A stretch of DNA of 64,000 nucleotides from CAZMNY01 sp964567745 (GTDB lineage: Bacteria > Planctomycetota > Planctomycetia > Pirellulales > Pirellulaceae): assembly GCA_964567745.1 (NCBI GenBank), contig CAZMNY010000019.1, positions 62,001-126,000 on the forward strand, in the 5' to 3' direction. A program made the translations under genes and the position numbers. A model generated the notes under the pieces. The model did no database searches. It saw only the letters and a program-made list of their open reading frames with translations, and had not been told where the DNA came from. Positions within the stretch are counted from its first letter, which is position 1. Each line of letters opens with the position of its first letter. Below are positions 1-9,626 of this stretch, one piece after another.

Positions 1-1691
1 TCGTTAAGCGGCCGGTAGCACGTCACGGCAAGCCAGGATTGTCGCGCCGGTTCAAGTCGCACCGAACGGCTGAGACGAAACGGCCGCTCGCGAACGACGA
101 GCCCTCGGCTGAATCGTCCGGGGGAAGGAACCGACGTGTCCCAGAATTCTCGCCACGCGAGGTCCGCATTGGGCGGCTTCTTATCGTCGAACCGCGGCAC
201 CGGCGTTGTGATCGACCATCGTTGCCAGGAGCGGACAAAATCGAACGAGCGGCGAGCCAGCTCGTCGCGAGTAGCCACAGGGTCGAGGATGAACAGGGGG
301 TCGAGCCAGTCGACCGCATCGCGAATATCGAGCGGGTCGGCGCCCGCCGGGGCGTTCTTGTCGACCGGGTCGACCGTCAGCACCAAAGCGCTCTTCGCGT
401 TCTTTGAGTCGAGTCCGATGTCGAACTTGTGAGGCGGCTGCACGCCAACCATGATCGGTGATTTGGCGAGTGGCTGAGCGCTCGGCGAGTCAAGCGTGAC
501 TCGACCTTGAATACATCCGCCGCCACCGGCCAACCTGTCCAATCCTACCTGTCCGCGGAATCGGCGAGCTAGCCTGTGCAAAGGAAAATGCAGTTCGAGG
601 TAGCCGTGGCCTCCAAAGCCCCAGCCAAACTCCTTGCCGTCGCTGCGAAACTCGCGGTTGTCTCGGTTCCGGTTGACTCGCCAAGGATGGGCGGATCCGT
701 TCAGCGAAGAACGGCTGATCGCTTGCGCGGGAATCAACCTCGACAACGGCGTTTCGTGGGCAGCGTAGCTTCTTCTCAACCAGATCAGGTTGGCGGGCGT
801 CCAGAGCATTTGTCCGCACCAAGCCGGCTGCACTCCGTGAATCCATTTTTCGAATTCGGTGGGCGAACCGCGTCGGTAGGCCTGTGTTCGGGCGATCGAC
901 GTCGTTGCGATCAGGCCCTCGGTCGTCTCGATTTGAAGCAGCCGGGATTGCCCGTCCGGAGTCAACAATGCCAGCTCGTCCAAATGAGCGTCCCAAGCAG
1001 GGATCGACGGCATATGCAACTCGGCAAGTTCCGAGAAGCCAATGGTCCTGACGCCTTCCGTCGTTCGCAGTCGGGCTTCCACGCTGCTGAAACGCACTGC
1101 GCGAAATTGCACTCGCCGACCGTCGCGCATGAATGCGGTGTTCGGCTGGTAGTCCCGCACGGCGGAGTCGGACCAGACAATTCGGCGGACGAAACGCGCA
1201 TAGACCTCGAGCAATGGCGTCGCCGATTGGGCTTGAGGCGTCAAGGTAATCGGCGAGCGAACGAGGAAGCGATCGAGGGCGACGGGGCGACCAGCGGTGT
1301 CGTCGCTAACGAAGCTGGCGACTGCGCCCGGGAGTACATCGCCCGAGTGCATTTCGATTCGCGGCGAGGGCAAGGTCGGCGGGCGGAGCTGGCGGTCGCG
1401 AAGCCAATGGAACGGATTGGCCGGATCGAGCAATTTGTGTTTATCGATTCCAGGCGAGGCGCCGTTTGTATGCCATTCGACCAACGCAGCGCCTTCAACT
1501 CGCTTGCCATTGCTCAAAAGAGCTTCGAACCTCGGCCGTGGCGGCGCTGCCTTTACTGAATACGCGATTCCGACCAGAAATGCGAATGTTGTCGCCGTGA
1601 TCAACACCGCTTGGCGCCTGGTCAACGCTCGCGGTGTCGGCGGACCATTGCAAACGCGGGGCGTTCTTCGATAATGCCGAGTGTCTTGCAT
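1..1691 (-). CDS. Membrane-anchored NPCBM/NEW2-like domain protein (3' end outside window)
   Basis: The reading frame is open from the ATG at 1691 to the left edge, giving about 563 visible residues and no stop, so the C terminus is missing. An in-frame TAG at 1740-1742 limits the start. Residues about 29-45 form one hydrophobic helix after an Arg-rich stretch, so the protein is probably anchored with the bulk outside the cytoplasm. Residues about 365-470 look like an NPCBM/NEW2 beta-sandwich: FRGQVGLD, then Gly-rich strands and a closing AVDWLDPLFIL. These modules are known to bind carbohydrate and are very frequent in planctomycetes. I see no catalytic motif in the visible part. It is transcribed away from thpR. 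Confidence 0.8.
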   Translation of the reverse strand, partial: MQDTRHYRRTPRVCNGPPTPRALTRRQAVLITATTFAFLVGIAYSVKAAPPRPRFEALLSNGKRVEGAALVEWHTNGASPGIDKHKLLDPANPFHWLRDRQLRPPTLPSPRIEMHSGDVLPGAVASFVSDDTAGRPVALDRFLVRSPITLTPQAQSATPLLEVYARFVRRIVWSDSAVRDYQPNTAFMRDGRRVQFRAVRFSSVEARLRTTEGVRTIGFSELAELHMPSIPAWDAHLDELALLTPDGQSRLLQIETTEGLIATTSIARTQAYRRGSPTEFEKWIHGVQPAWCGQMLWTPANLIWLRRSYAAHETPLSRLIPAQAISRSSLNGSAHPWRVNRNRDNREFRSDGKEFGWGFGGHGYLELHFPLHRLARRFRGQVGLDRLAGGGGCIQGRVTLDSPSAQPLAKSPIMVGVQPPHKFDIGLDSKNAKSALVLTVDPVDKNAPAGADPLDIRDAVDWLDPLFILDPVATRDELARRSFDFVRSWQRWSITTPVPRFDDKKPPNADLAWREFWDTSVPSPGRFSRGLVVRERPFRLSRSVRLEPARQSWLAVTCYRPLN

Positions 1692-1866
1692 GTGATTTGG
1701 CTGGACCAATGACTGACCGATTGTTGGGGCGAGTTGCGTCTATCTTACTCGCGTTCGACGTTCGCATGTGGCTGCGGTCAGCGGCATCGTTCCACGCAAT
1801 CGATTTTGTTCAAAGCGGCGACGGTTTGGCGTGGCTGAATCGACGACCTGAAGAAAAGGCCTCTGT

Positions 1867-2442
1867 ATGGCGACCACGCGTTCATTTATCGCGATCGATC
1901 TACCAAGTTCCGTTTGCCAGCGGGCTCACGAGCTGATCGGATTGCTCAAAGCGGCAGGCGTTGGCGTGAAATGGGTCGATCGCGATACGCTTCATATCAC
2001 CCTGAAGTTCTTAGGGGACATTAGCGACCAAGACATCGCCTGGGTTTGCCAACGAGTGAAGCAGGTCTGTGCGGGCTGCGCGGCTTTCGACCTGCATTGC
2101 CTGGGCGCTGGCGCCTTTCCTGACGTCAGTTTGCCGCGGACGGTTTGGCTCGGCGTGACCGACGGCGCCGAGTCATTGCGGAAGCTTCAGGCCGAGCTGG
2201 ACGAGCAACTGGTGGAAGGGCGATTCCCCAGAGAAACTCGCCAGTTCCACCCCCATTTGACTCTTGGCCGAGTCCGTCGAGGCGGGGGCGATCTCAGCAA
2301 ACTGGGCAGACTTGTGCAGAACCACTCGCAGTTTGACGCCGGACCGTGTCCCGTGGGGGAAGTTGTGGTCTACGCGAGCGACCTTGAGCGGCGAGGTCCG
2401 ATCTATACGGTCCTCAGTCGCTCGCCACTGTTGGGCTCTTAA
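1867..2442 (+). CDS. thpR: RNA 2',3'-cyclic phosphodiesterase, ThpR/LigT family
   Basis: A 191-residue protein of the 2H phosphoesterase family. Both signature tetrapeptides are present: HITL at residues 43-46 and HLTL at 130-133, which in the family place two histidines around the cyclic phosphate. The N terminus (RSFIAIDLP) and the FLGD following the first motif are typical of ThpR. The known activity is opening of 2',3'-cyclic phosphate ends on RNA; the cellular substrate is uncertain. An AAAGG lies about 8 bases upstream of the ATG. It precedes recA on the same strand with a 324-base gap, so co-transcription is not certain. Confidence 0.9.
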   Translation: MATTRSFIAIDLPSSVCQRAHELIGLLKAAGVGVKWVDRDTLHITLKFLGDISDQDIAWVCQRVKQVCAGCAAFDLHCLGAGAFPDVSLPRTVWLGVTDGAESLRKLQAELDEQLVEGRFPRETRQFHPHLTLGRVRRGGGDLSKLGRLVQNHSQFDAGPCPVGEVVVYASDLERRGPIYTVLSRSPLLGS

Positions 2443-2766
2443 GAATTATCCCTGGGCCGAATTACTTCCTCTGGGCCGAGTTGTTTAAGTGCCCTCGCCA
2501 TCAGTTTGACACTCAAATCAAGAATTCTTGAGATTTCGTCGCGATTGCTCAACGGAATGACCAGACGTGTCCGGCGAGTCGCGAAATATAGGGTGTGAAA
2601 GGTATTGAGCTGGGTAGTGAACGCCGATACACTATTCATGCGTACAGTATTCCGCTCCGCTCGATTTCGCCAGCGGTAGGCCCTTGGAGATGCCCCAATT
2701 TGATGGGGTCTTTGAGGCAGGCCCGTTGAAACCAAACAGGAAGTTCTTGATAAAGGAAGACAATCA
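2443..2766. other. Intergenic region thpR-recA (324 bases)
   Basis: No gene is supported here. The segment just after thpR contains a near-direct repeat of CTGGGCCGA at about 2452 and 2471. The rest presumably carries the recA promoter. I looked for E. coli-type (CTG...CAG) and Bacillus-type (GAAC...GTTC) LexA boxes and saw no convincing one. Confidence 0.5.
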
Positions 2767-3969
2767 ATGGTGACTGCCCAAAATACGAGCGACACGATGG
2801 TCAAAAAGAACAAAGCCGAAAAAGGTGCCAAGTCGAAGACGCCCAAATCGACCGCAAAATCGGTAGCCAAGTCGAAATCGGCGAAATCGGGCGGGAAGAC
2901 TCCGGTCGACAAGGTTCTCGCTGCGAATCCCGATTTGAAGAACACTCTGGCCCAGATTGAAAAGCAGTTTGGCGAAGGGTCGATCATGCCGCTTGGCGAA
3001 AAGCGCCGGGCGATTGAGGGCGTTCCGACGGGAAGTCTGTCTTTGGATCTGGCTCTCGGCGGTCGTGGTTTGCCTCGCGGGCGCATCATCGAAGTCTTTG
3101 GTCCGGAATCGAGCGGCAAAACGACGCTGGCGCTGCATGTCGCCGCGGAAGCTCAAAAGCTGGGCGGAATCGCTGCCATTATTGATGCCGAACACGCGTT
3201 CGACCCTTCATGGGGTAAGAAGCTCGGCGTTGAACTCGACACGTTGCTGGTGAGTCAACCGAGCAGCGGAGAGGAGGCGATGCAGATTACTGAGATGCTC
3301 GTCAAATCGAATTCGGTTGACGTCGTCATCATCGACTCGGTGGCCGCCTTGGTTCCCAAGCAGGAATTGAAGGGTGAGATTGGCGATTCGCATGTCGGTT
3401 TGCAAGCTCGATTGATGAGTCAGTCGATGAGGAAGCTGACGGGCGCGATCGCTCGCAGCAAGACGGTCACGATCTTCATCAACCAGATCCGTGAAAAGAT
3501 TGGCGTGATGTTTGGAAGTCCGGAAACCACGCCGGGCGGTCGAGCACTCAAATTCTACAGTTCATGTCGAATCGATGTCCGACGAATCGGCCAGCTCAAA
3601 GATGGCGAAGACATCGTTGGTCAGCGAGTTCGAGCCAAGGTAGTCAAGAATAAGGTCGCCCCGCCGTTCCGAGTCGCAGAATTCGATATGATGCACACCA
3701 ATGGCATCAGTTTCGAAGGCGATTTGCTTGACCTGGGCGTTCTGCATAAAGTGGTTGATCGAAGCGGTTCATGGTTCAAGTACAACGGCAGCTATTTGGG
3801 CCAGGGAAAGGAAAAGGCCAGGACCTTTCTTGCTGAGAACAAAGATGTCGCCGCTGAGATCCAGGCAAAAGTGATGGGGGTCGAAGGCGTTGCGGCGCTC
3901 GTAGGTGAAGAGGCGAGCGGCGAATCGCCAGATGGTGAATCGCCAAACGGCGACACTCCGGCTGTTTAA
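2767..3969 (+). CDS. recA: Recombinase RecA
   Basis: A 400-residue RecA, the ATP-dependent strand-exchange protein for homologous recombination and SOS co-protease activity. Walker A (GPESSGKT) lies at residues 112-119, followed by the VVIIDSVAAL Walker B strand, the MSQSMRKL segment and the FINQIREKIG region. Compared with E. coli RecA, where Walker A is at 66-73, the protein carries about 45 extra N-terminal residues rich in Lys, Ser and Ala (residues about 13-45). The start at 2767 is supported by AAGGAAG eight bases upstream; an internal ATG at 2797 is the alternative. The C-terminal tail is acidic and has a short tandem repeat (ESPDG/ESPNG). A perfect palindrome spans the stop codon. Confidence 0.98.
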   Translation: MVTAQNTSDTMVKKNKAEKGAKSKTPKSTAKSVAKSKSAKSGGKTPVDKVLAANPDLKNTLAQIEKQFGEGSIMPLGEKRRAIEGVPTGSLSLDLALGGRGLPRGRIIEVFGPESSGKTTLALHVAAEAQKLGGIAAIIDAEHAFDPSWGKKLGVELDTLLVSQPSSGEEAMQITEMLVKSNSVDVVIIDSVAALVPKQELKGEIGDSHVGLQARLMSQSMRKLTGAIARSKTVTIFINQIREKIGVMFGSPETTPGGRALKFYSSCRIDVRRIGQLKDGEDIVGQRVRAKVVKNKVAPPFRVAEFDMMHTNGISFEGDLLDLGVLHKVVDRSGSWFKYNGSYLGQGKEKARTFLAENKDVAAEIQAKVMGVEGVAALVGEEASGESPDGESPNGDTPAV

Positions 3970-3977
3970 CAGCCGGA
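3957..3977 (+). terminator. Palindrome over the recA stop codon
   Basis: Ten bases (TCCGGCTGTT, 3957-3966) and their exact complement (3968-3977) flank a single T, and the recA TAA stop lies at the centre. As RNA this gives a 9-bp GC-rich stem with a 3-base loop. No T-tract follows, so it may be an mRNA-stabilising hairpin or a factor-dependent end rather than a classical terminator. Confidence 0.4.
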
Positions 3978-4047
3978 CTGTTCGCTGCGGCTCGCCATCA
4001 CTAGCGCCTTCCGTCCTTGATCGTCATGAATCGATTAGAAGGTCGCA

Positions 4048-5628
4048 ATGGTGAGAACGAAGCACATGATCAAGCCCAACTCGCGGCGGCGCGTCGACCC
4101 ATTTTTTCGTTCATCCAAAGTTCATCGTCTCACGGCGACGTTGATAGAGCGAGGCGTCATTAGGGCTGTAATTGGGCTGGCGTTTGTGCTTGTCACAGGC
4201 GGCTTGTTTGCGCCGCCGACCGTTGTGGCGCAAACACCCGATGGTTTGCCGGCGGCTTTGGCCGTACAGCAGGCGCTTGTGTCGGCAATAGAGTCCGCGG
4301 AGAAGTCGGTGGTCGCGATTGCCCGTGTCCGCCGTGATTCCAGTCGCTTCCGCGGTTTCAGCGGCATCGGCCCTCGCGGCGGACTTGGCATCGGACTCGA
4401 TGATCCTCGCCTCAATCCTCGTTCGCCCGAGTTCATCCCGAACGAATATGGGGCTGGCGTTGTTGTCTCGAAGGATGGGCTAATCTTGACCGCGGCCCAC
4501 GTGCTCGGTGACATCGAAAAGAACAACTACGTTGTCTGGGTCGATCGCAAAGCGTACTACGTCGAGAACGATTCGATTCGCACGGATCCCTGGTGGGACC
4601 TGGCTGTGCTCAAGATTGAAGCCAAAGATCTCAAGCCAATTCGTATGGCGGAAAAATTTGAGCCGAAGCGCGGAAAATTGGTTGTTGCGGTCGGGAACCC
4701 CTATGCCATTGCTCGCGATGGCCAAGCCAGCGTCACCTGGGGCATGATCTCGAATATTCGCCGTCGCGCGCCGCAGCTTCGACGACGTGAAGCCGGCTCG
4801 GTCCGGAATGACCAGGAGACATTGCACGAGTCGGGAACCTTGATGCAAACCGATGCGCGATTGGAGGTCGGTTACAGCGGCGGGGCGCTGATTGACCTCG
4901 AGGGTCAGATGGTCGGGTTAACGACCGCTCAGGCAGGACGGTTTGGAGCTGCTGGCCAAGCCGGCTTCGCCATTCCCGTCGACAAGTATTTCCTGAAGGC
5001 GCTCGACGATCTCAAGAACAATCGTTCGCGAGATCACGGATTCCTCGGATTGCAGATTGAAAGTGGAAGCGCCCAGCCCGGCGTCGGCGTATTCGTTGGT
5101 CCCAACTCGATACCGTTTCGAGCCGGGCTGCGAAGCGGAGACCGAGTGACTCATGTGGATGGCGACGAAGTGCGTGATTCCGCCGATCTCGTTGGGTTGG
5201 TAAGTCGTCGTGCGGCTGATGAGTATGTGGTGTTGCGGGTGCGCAGTCAGGGCGGTTTTCCGCGTAAGCGGGAGCGTGAAGTTCGCGTTCAACTGGCCAA
5301 GCGGCCCAAGTTAGAGTCCTCGCGAGGGACATGGGGCGGCCCTAAAGCCGATTGGCGAGGTATGCAGGTCGATTACTATTCCGCCGTGAGCCAGAAGGCA
5401 TATTTGCGAAATCGCATTGGCGCCTTGGCTCGAGTCGGTGTGCTTGCTGTCGAGCGAGATTCACTTGCCTGGAAAGCGGGCGTTCGGGAATCGCAGGCCA
5501 TACTAAAAGTTGACGGCGAGTCAATTCAAACGCCGGCGGCATTCTATGAAGCCGTCAAGGACGCCACGGGCGCCATCACAATCATTGACGGCCTCGGCCA
5601 AGAACACGTGGTTCCGCCGCCCCAATAG
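4048..5628 (+). CDS. HtrA/Do-like secreted serine protease with PDZ domains
   Basis: A 526-residue trypsin-like protease. Residues about 38-61 form a signal peptide or anchor ending at VVAQ. The S1 domain runs from about 75 to 310 with a complete triad: His151 in TAAH, Asp184 in DLAVLKIE and Ser277 in GYSGGAL. The usual GNSGG is GYSGG here. Two PDZ-like segments follow, about 328-410 (FLGLQIE, GLRSGDRVTHVDGDEV) and about 435-526 (AWKAGVRESQAILKVDG). The family degrades or refolds damaged envelope proteins. An AGAAGG lies a few bases before the ATG at 4048. It sits between recA and alaS with gaps of 78 and 189 bases and is probably its own unit. Confidence 0.9.
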   Translation: MVRTKHMIKPNSRRRVDPFFRSSKVHRLTATLIERGVIRAVIGLAFVLVTGGLFAPPTVVAQTPDGLPAALAVQQALVSAIESAEKSVVAIARVRRDSSRFRGFSGIGPRGGLGIGLDDPRLNPRSPEFIPNEYGAGVVVSKDGLILTAAHVLGDIEKNNYVVWVDRKAYYVENDSIRTDPWWDLAVLKIEAKDLKPIRMAEKFEPKRGKLVVAVGNPYAIARDGQASVTWGMISNIRRRAPQLRRREAGSVRNDQETLHESGTLMQTDARLEVGYSGGALIDLEGQMVGLTTAQAGRFGAAGQAGFAIPVDKYFLKALDDLKNNRSRDHGFLGLQIESGSAQPGVGVFVGPNSIPFRAGLRSGDRVTHVDGDEVRDSADLVGLVSRRAADEYVVLRVRSQGGFPRKREREVRVQLAKRPKLESSRGTWGGPKADWRGMQVDYYSAVSQKAYLRNRIGALARVGVLAVERDSLAWKAGVRESQAILKVDGESIQTPAAFYEAVKDATGAITIIDGLGQEHVVPPPQ

Positions 5629-5817
5629 CGTTTGCCATCGGAGCCGAATGAGCGAACTTGGCCTGCCGACTTCGTGTCGGACTCTCTGCCGCTCGAGTTG
5701 TCGTCGTTTGCTTGAACGTATTGGCATGCTGCATCATCGGGTAGGCGTGTTTACGAGCAGCGGATATCATTTACCGCTTGCAGAATTAGCGATTCCTCCC
5801 GCAGAAGCGTCGGCACT

Positions 5818-8613
5818 ATGAAGACGGACGAACTCCGAGAAAAGTACTTGGAATTTTTTGAGACTCAAGGGCATCGCCGCTGTGCAAGTGATGTTTTGGT
5901 TCCAACTTGGGACCCGTCGGTGTTGTTCACGCCGGCCGGTATGAATCAATTCAAGGACCACTTCTTGGGCAAGGTGAAGCTTGAGTTCACTCGAGCGACA
6001 ACGGCTCAAAAATGTCTTCGAACGGGCGACATCGATAACGTTGGACGGACTGCATACCACCACACGTTTTTCGAGATGCTAGGCAACTTCAGTTTTGGCG
6101 ACTATTTCAAAGCCGAAGCGATCGCCTGGGCTTGGGAATTTCTAACGGCCAAGAAATGGCTCGCCATCGACCCCAATCGATTGAGCGTCACCGTCTACGT
6201 TGACGACCAGGAAGCGGCCGACATTTGGAGCGAGAAAATCGGCCTGCCCGGCAATCGAATTACTCCGATGGGCGAGGACGACAACTTCTGGCCGGCCAGT
6301 GCGCCAAGCCAGGGTCCCGATGGCGTCTGCGGTCCGTGCAGCGAGATCTTCTACTGCGACGACAAGGGCGAGGATGTCGAGATTTGGAACCTCGTGTTTA
6401 CCCAATTCAATCGCGTCGGCGATCCGCCAGACAACTTGCGCCCTCTACCAAGCAAAAACATCGATACGGGAATGGGACTCGAACGCGCTGCGGCCGTATT
6501 GCAGGGCGTCGACACCAACTACCACATCGACATCTTGCAGCCCATTATCAACGCAGCCGCCGAAGTCTGCTCGACAAGCTACGATGCCGCGAGCGATGAA
6601 GGGCGGCGCCTGCGACGGATGACTGACCACGTGCGCGCTTGCACGATGGCTGTTCACGAAAACGTCTATCCCGGTCCGAATCGGGAAAAGTATGTCATTC
6701 GCCGATTGCTCCGCCGCGCCGTGCTGGATGGTTACATGCTCGGCAAACGCGATCCGTTTCTGTACGAGTTGGTCGCGAAAGTTGTCGAGATGATGAACAC
6801 GGGTTATCCCGAACTGAACGAGACGAGCGATCGAGTCGCTAATGTGATCCAGGCGGAAGAGAAGGGGTGCCTGGAGACAATCGAACGCGGCTTGCCGATG
6901 GCTCAAGCCATCTTGGACGAGATGGAATCGTCTGGCGAGATGATGGTCGACGGCGAGCAAGCCGCGCATATTTACGCGACGTACGGCTTTCCGCCCGAGC
7001 TGTTTGAAACGCTGGCGATCGAACGCGACCGGACCTTCGGTTGGACGAAGTTTCACGAAGCGATCGGCGGCGCGGCCGGAACATCAAAGCTCTTCCAGGA
7101 CGGCGCCATCGAGCAGGCCAAATCCAGTTTTAAGTCGACGCCATTTGTGGGCTACGAGTTCGATTCGCAGTCCTGCCAGGTCCGCGGCCTTATCGTCTGT
7201 GGCAAGACGGAGAGCGAAGACGAACTGGTTGACGCTTTGACCGACTCGACATCAGAGTCCATTGTTGTTCTCGACAAGTCTCCCTTCTACGCCGAATCGG
7301 GCGGACAGGTTGGCGACTGCGGAATTCTGCAAAGCGAAACTGGTCAATTCAAAGTTTCGGATACTCAGAAGAATGGCGAGCTGTTCTTGCACTACGGGAA
7401 ACTCGTTAACGGACAGATCACCACGGGGCAGGGCGTTGATGCCCAGGTTGACGTCGAACGGCGCGAGGGGATTCGCCGAGCCCATTCGGCGACTCACATT
7501 CTTCACTACGCGCTGCAGAAGCAACTGGGAAGCCATGCCCAACAGCAGGGATCGAAAGTAGATCAAGACGAGTTCCGATTTGACTTTACGAACTTGGAGC
7601 CGGTCTCGAGAGAACAACTGGCCGAGATCGAGCACGACGTAAATGCCAAAGTGGCTGCGAGCGAGCCGATTCAAGCCGAGACGCTTCCATTGGCGGACGC
7701 TCGCAAAGCCGGTGCCATGATGCTGTTTGGCGAGAAGTACCCCGACCCCGTGCGCATGGTTTCGATGGGCGATTTTAGCAAGGAGCTTTGTGGCGGCACC
7801 CACTTGAGTAACACAAGCGACGTGATGCAACTGGAAATCACATCCGAGGAGGGAGTCGCCGCCGGAACGCGAAGGATCGTTGCACTCACCGGTGTTCGCG
7901 CCCGAGAGCATGCCAAGCGAACCGAGTCGGCGGTGAAGAGCATCGCCGATAGGTTGGGTGTCTCGCCGCTCGAAGTCCCTCACGCAACCGAAACGCTGCG
8001 GCAACAATCGCGCGCGCTCAAGAAGCAACTCTCCAGCGGCGCAACGACACGCGCCTCGGTCGAACTTCCCGACTCGCCTGAGAAAGGCGAAGGCGACTAC
8101 CTTGCATGGAAGTCCACTCTGCGCGGCGTCGCTCGCGCACTCAACGTCGGTTTGTTCGAATCGCCGGAGCGAGTCGAGGCCTTGTTGGCGGAGGTGAAAG
8201 ATTTGACGGATCAGGTAGGGCGGCTTTCTGAGGCGAGCGACTTGAACGCCGACTCGTTGCTAGAGGGCGCGACAGACAACGGCGGCGTCAAAGTTGTCAT
8301 CGCCGAGGCTGCCGGTGCGAATCCGAATCTCATGCGGCAACTCATCGACCAGATCCGCAAGCGAACCGATTCGTCAGCGGTCTACTTGGCCGCGTCGATG
8401 GGCGACAAAAAAGTTGTGCTCGTTGCCGGCCTTTCGAAGGACCTTCTCTCGCGCGGTGCCAGCGCCGGGCAATGGGTCAAAGAGACCGCTCCGCTCGTCG
8501 GCGGCGGCGGTGGAGGCCGGCCGGATATGGCTCAAGCCGGCGGCAAAGACCCCGCTCAGATCCCCGCGGCGCTAGAGAAAGCCCGTGAAGTCATCGCCGA
8601 GATGCTCGGCTGA
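5818..8613 (+). CDS. alaS: Alanine--tRNA ligase
   Basis: A 931-residue class II synthetase charging tRNA-Ala. The N-terminal catalytic core is clear (FTPAGMNQFK, then RTAYHHTFFEML and GNFSFGDYFK), followed by the tRNA-recognition helices. The editing domain carries HSATHILH and the Cys/His pair in CGGTH, the zinc-site residues that hydrolyse mischarged Ser- and Gly-tRNA. A DHHA1-type C-Ala domain closes the protein, with a Gly-rich loop and GRPDMAQAGG. It is somewhat longer than the usual length of about 875 because of insertions in the middle and C-terminal parts. No strong Shine-Dalgarno precedes the ATG, but the protein aligns from MKTDELR. Confidence 0.97.
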   Translation: MKTDELREKYLEFFETQGHRRCASDVLVPTWDPSVLFTPAGMNQFKDHFLGKVKLEFTRATTAQKCLRTGDIDNVGRTAYHHTFFEMLGNFSFGDYFKAEAIAWAWEFLTAKKWLAIDPNRLSVTVYVDDQEAADIWSEKIGLPGNRITPMGEDDNFWPASAPSQGPDGVCGPCSEIFYCDDKGEDVEIWNLVFTQFNRVGDPPDNLRPLPSKNIDTGMGLERAAAVLQGVDTNYHIDILQPIINAAAEVCSTSYDAASDEGRRLRRMTDHVRACTMAVHENVYPGPNREKYVIRRLLRRAVLDGYMLGKRDPFLYELVAKVVEMMNTGYPELNETSDRVANVIQAEEKGCLETIERGLPMAQAILDEMESSGEMMVDGEQAAHIYATYGFPPELFETLAIERDRTFGWTKFHEAIGGAAGTSKLFQDGAIEQAKSSFKSTPFVGYEFDSQSCQVRGLIVCGKTESEDELVDALTDSTSESIVVLDKSPFYAESGGQVGDCGILQSETGQFKVSDTQKNGELFLHYGKLVNGQITTGQGVDAQVDVERREGIRRAHSATHILHYALQKQLGSHAQQQGSKVDQDEFRFDFTNLEPVSREQLAEIEHDVNAKVAASEPIQAETLPLADARKAGAMMLFGEKYPDPVRMVSMGDFSKELCGGTHLSNTSDVMQLEITSEEGVAAGTRRIVALTGVRAREHAKRTESAVKSIADRLGVSPLEVPHATETLRQQSRALKKQLSSGATTRASVELPDSPEKGEGDYLAWKSTLRGVARALNVGLFESPERVEALLAEVKDLTDQVGRLSEASDLNADSLLEGATDNGGVKVVIAEAAGANPNLMRQLIDQIRKRTDSSAVYLAASMGDKKVVLVAGLSKDLLSRGASAGQWVKETAPLVGGGGGGRPDMAQAGGKDPAQIPAALEKAREVIAEMLG

Positions 8614-8739
8614 AAATGCACTGACGAGCGCCCGCTAGCAGTCGCGTAATGGTGCCGGATTGACTTGCTATTGTGCCGATTTCGAGCGGTGAGTAGGATC
8701 CGGCGTCAATTTTCTCACTATGAGCGCGAGGTGCGTGGA

Positions 8740-9483
8740 ATGGCTTGGTTCCGCAAGGTGATGTCGAAAGTTCGATATCGGGTGACCCATACATCGAAGT
8801 TTCCCAAGGGCGACCTGACGTCGTTTCTACTCAACGTGGCTGAGCGGGATTTTCGCCCAGCGCATATCGTTGACGTCGGCGCCAATCGAGCGAAGTGGAG
8901 CGAGAAAGCTCTCGCCGTGTTTCCCGACTGTCAGTTCACGTTGCTCGAGCCGCAGATTGAAATGAAACCGCACCTTGAGCGGTTCTGCCAAGCGAGCCCC
9001 GGTTCGACCTGGATCACTGCCGGTGTCGGTGAAGAACTCGGCGAACTCGCGATGACCATTCACCCTGACACCGTGTCGACGACGTTCACACGGTCGAGCG
9101 ATTCGGCTGAGGCTTCGGGCCTGCAACAACGTGTCGTACCGATTATCACGTTGGATCACTTGGTCGAAAACGTGATTGAAGTCGTGCCGGAGATGGTCAA
9201 GATCGACGCGGAAGGTTTTGAGTGCAAGGTGATGCGCGGCGGTCAGTCTTTGATAGGCAAGACCGAAGTGTTCTTGCTCGAAGCTCCCTTGATTGATCCG
9301 CCCGAGAACTGGGCCAGCTTCGCAGAAATCGTGGCGATGATGGCCGACTATGGCTACGTGCCCTACGACTTCACCACATTCCAAAAGCGCCCGCACGACG
9401 GCGCGGTGGGTCTTTGCGAAATCGCATTCGCCCGAAGAGATGGATTCCTGAGATCGTTTCGCGGTTGGGCCAAAGCTGCGTAA
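8740..9483 (+). CDS. FkbM family methyltransferase
   Basis: A 247-residue S-adenosylmethionine-dependent methyltransferase. The SAM site is IVDVGAN near the N terminus, followed by an acidic strand (LLEPQ). A later MVKIDAEGFE, then VMRGG, is the characteristic FkbM motif. Family members usually O-methylate sugars or small molecules; the substrate cannot be read from the sequence. I chose the ATG at 8740 because GAGG lies upstream and the domain starts soon after. A start at 8665 would add 25 unconvincing residues. It follows alaS on the same strand and faces tpx. Confidence 0.85.
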   Translation: MAWFRKVMSKVRYRVTHTSKFPKGDLTSFLLNVAERDFRPAHIVDVGANRAKWSEKALAVFPDCQFTLLEPQIEMKPHLERFCQASPGSTWITAGVGEELGELAMTIHPDTVSTTFTRSSDSAEASGLQQRVVPIITLDHLVENVIEVVPEMVKIDAEGFECKVMRGGQSLIGKTEVFLLEAPLIDPPENWASFAEIVAMMADYGYVPYDFTTFQKRPHDGAVGLCEIAFARRDGFLRSFRGWAKAA

Positions 9484-9626
9484 GAAGGCCGCGTAAGAAC
9501 GGCGTATGATCTTGGATGTGGCATGATCGATGGCTCAAGTCTCGCGGGCCTCGACCTATCGCATGCTCGCCCCCGCGCCGAAGCATCGCTTCAACACGGG
9601 AGCCGTCTGCATGCGGTTACTTCCGA

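Noticed and set aside
45..60. GTTCAAGTC resembling a tRNA T-loop
   Set aside because: No acceptor, D or anticodon stem can be built around it and it lies within the NPCBM coding frame.
576..1559. Long plus-strand frame of 327 codons near the left edge
   Set aside because: It lies opposite the NPCBM protein gene, whose frame on the minus strand has a membrane helix and domain-like sequence. The plus frame has Arg- and Gln-rich noise.
2443..2766. LexA box before recA
   Set aside because: Neither the gamma-proteobacterial nor the Firmicute consensus is present; planctomycete motifs may differ, so no call is made.
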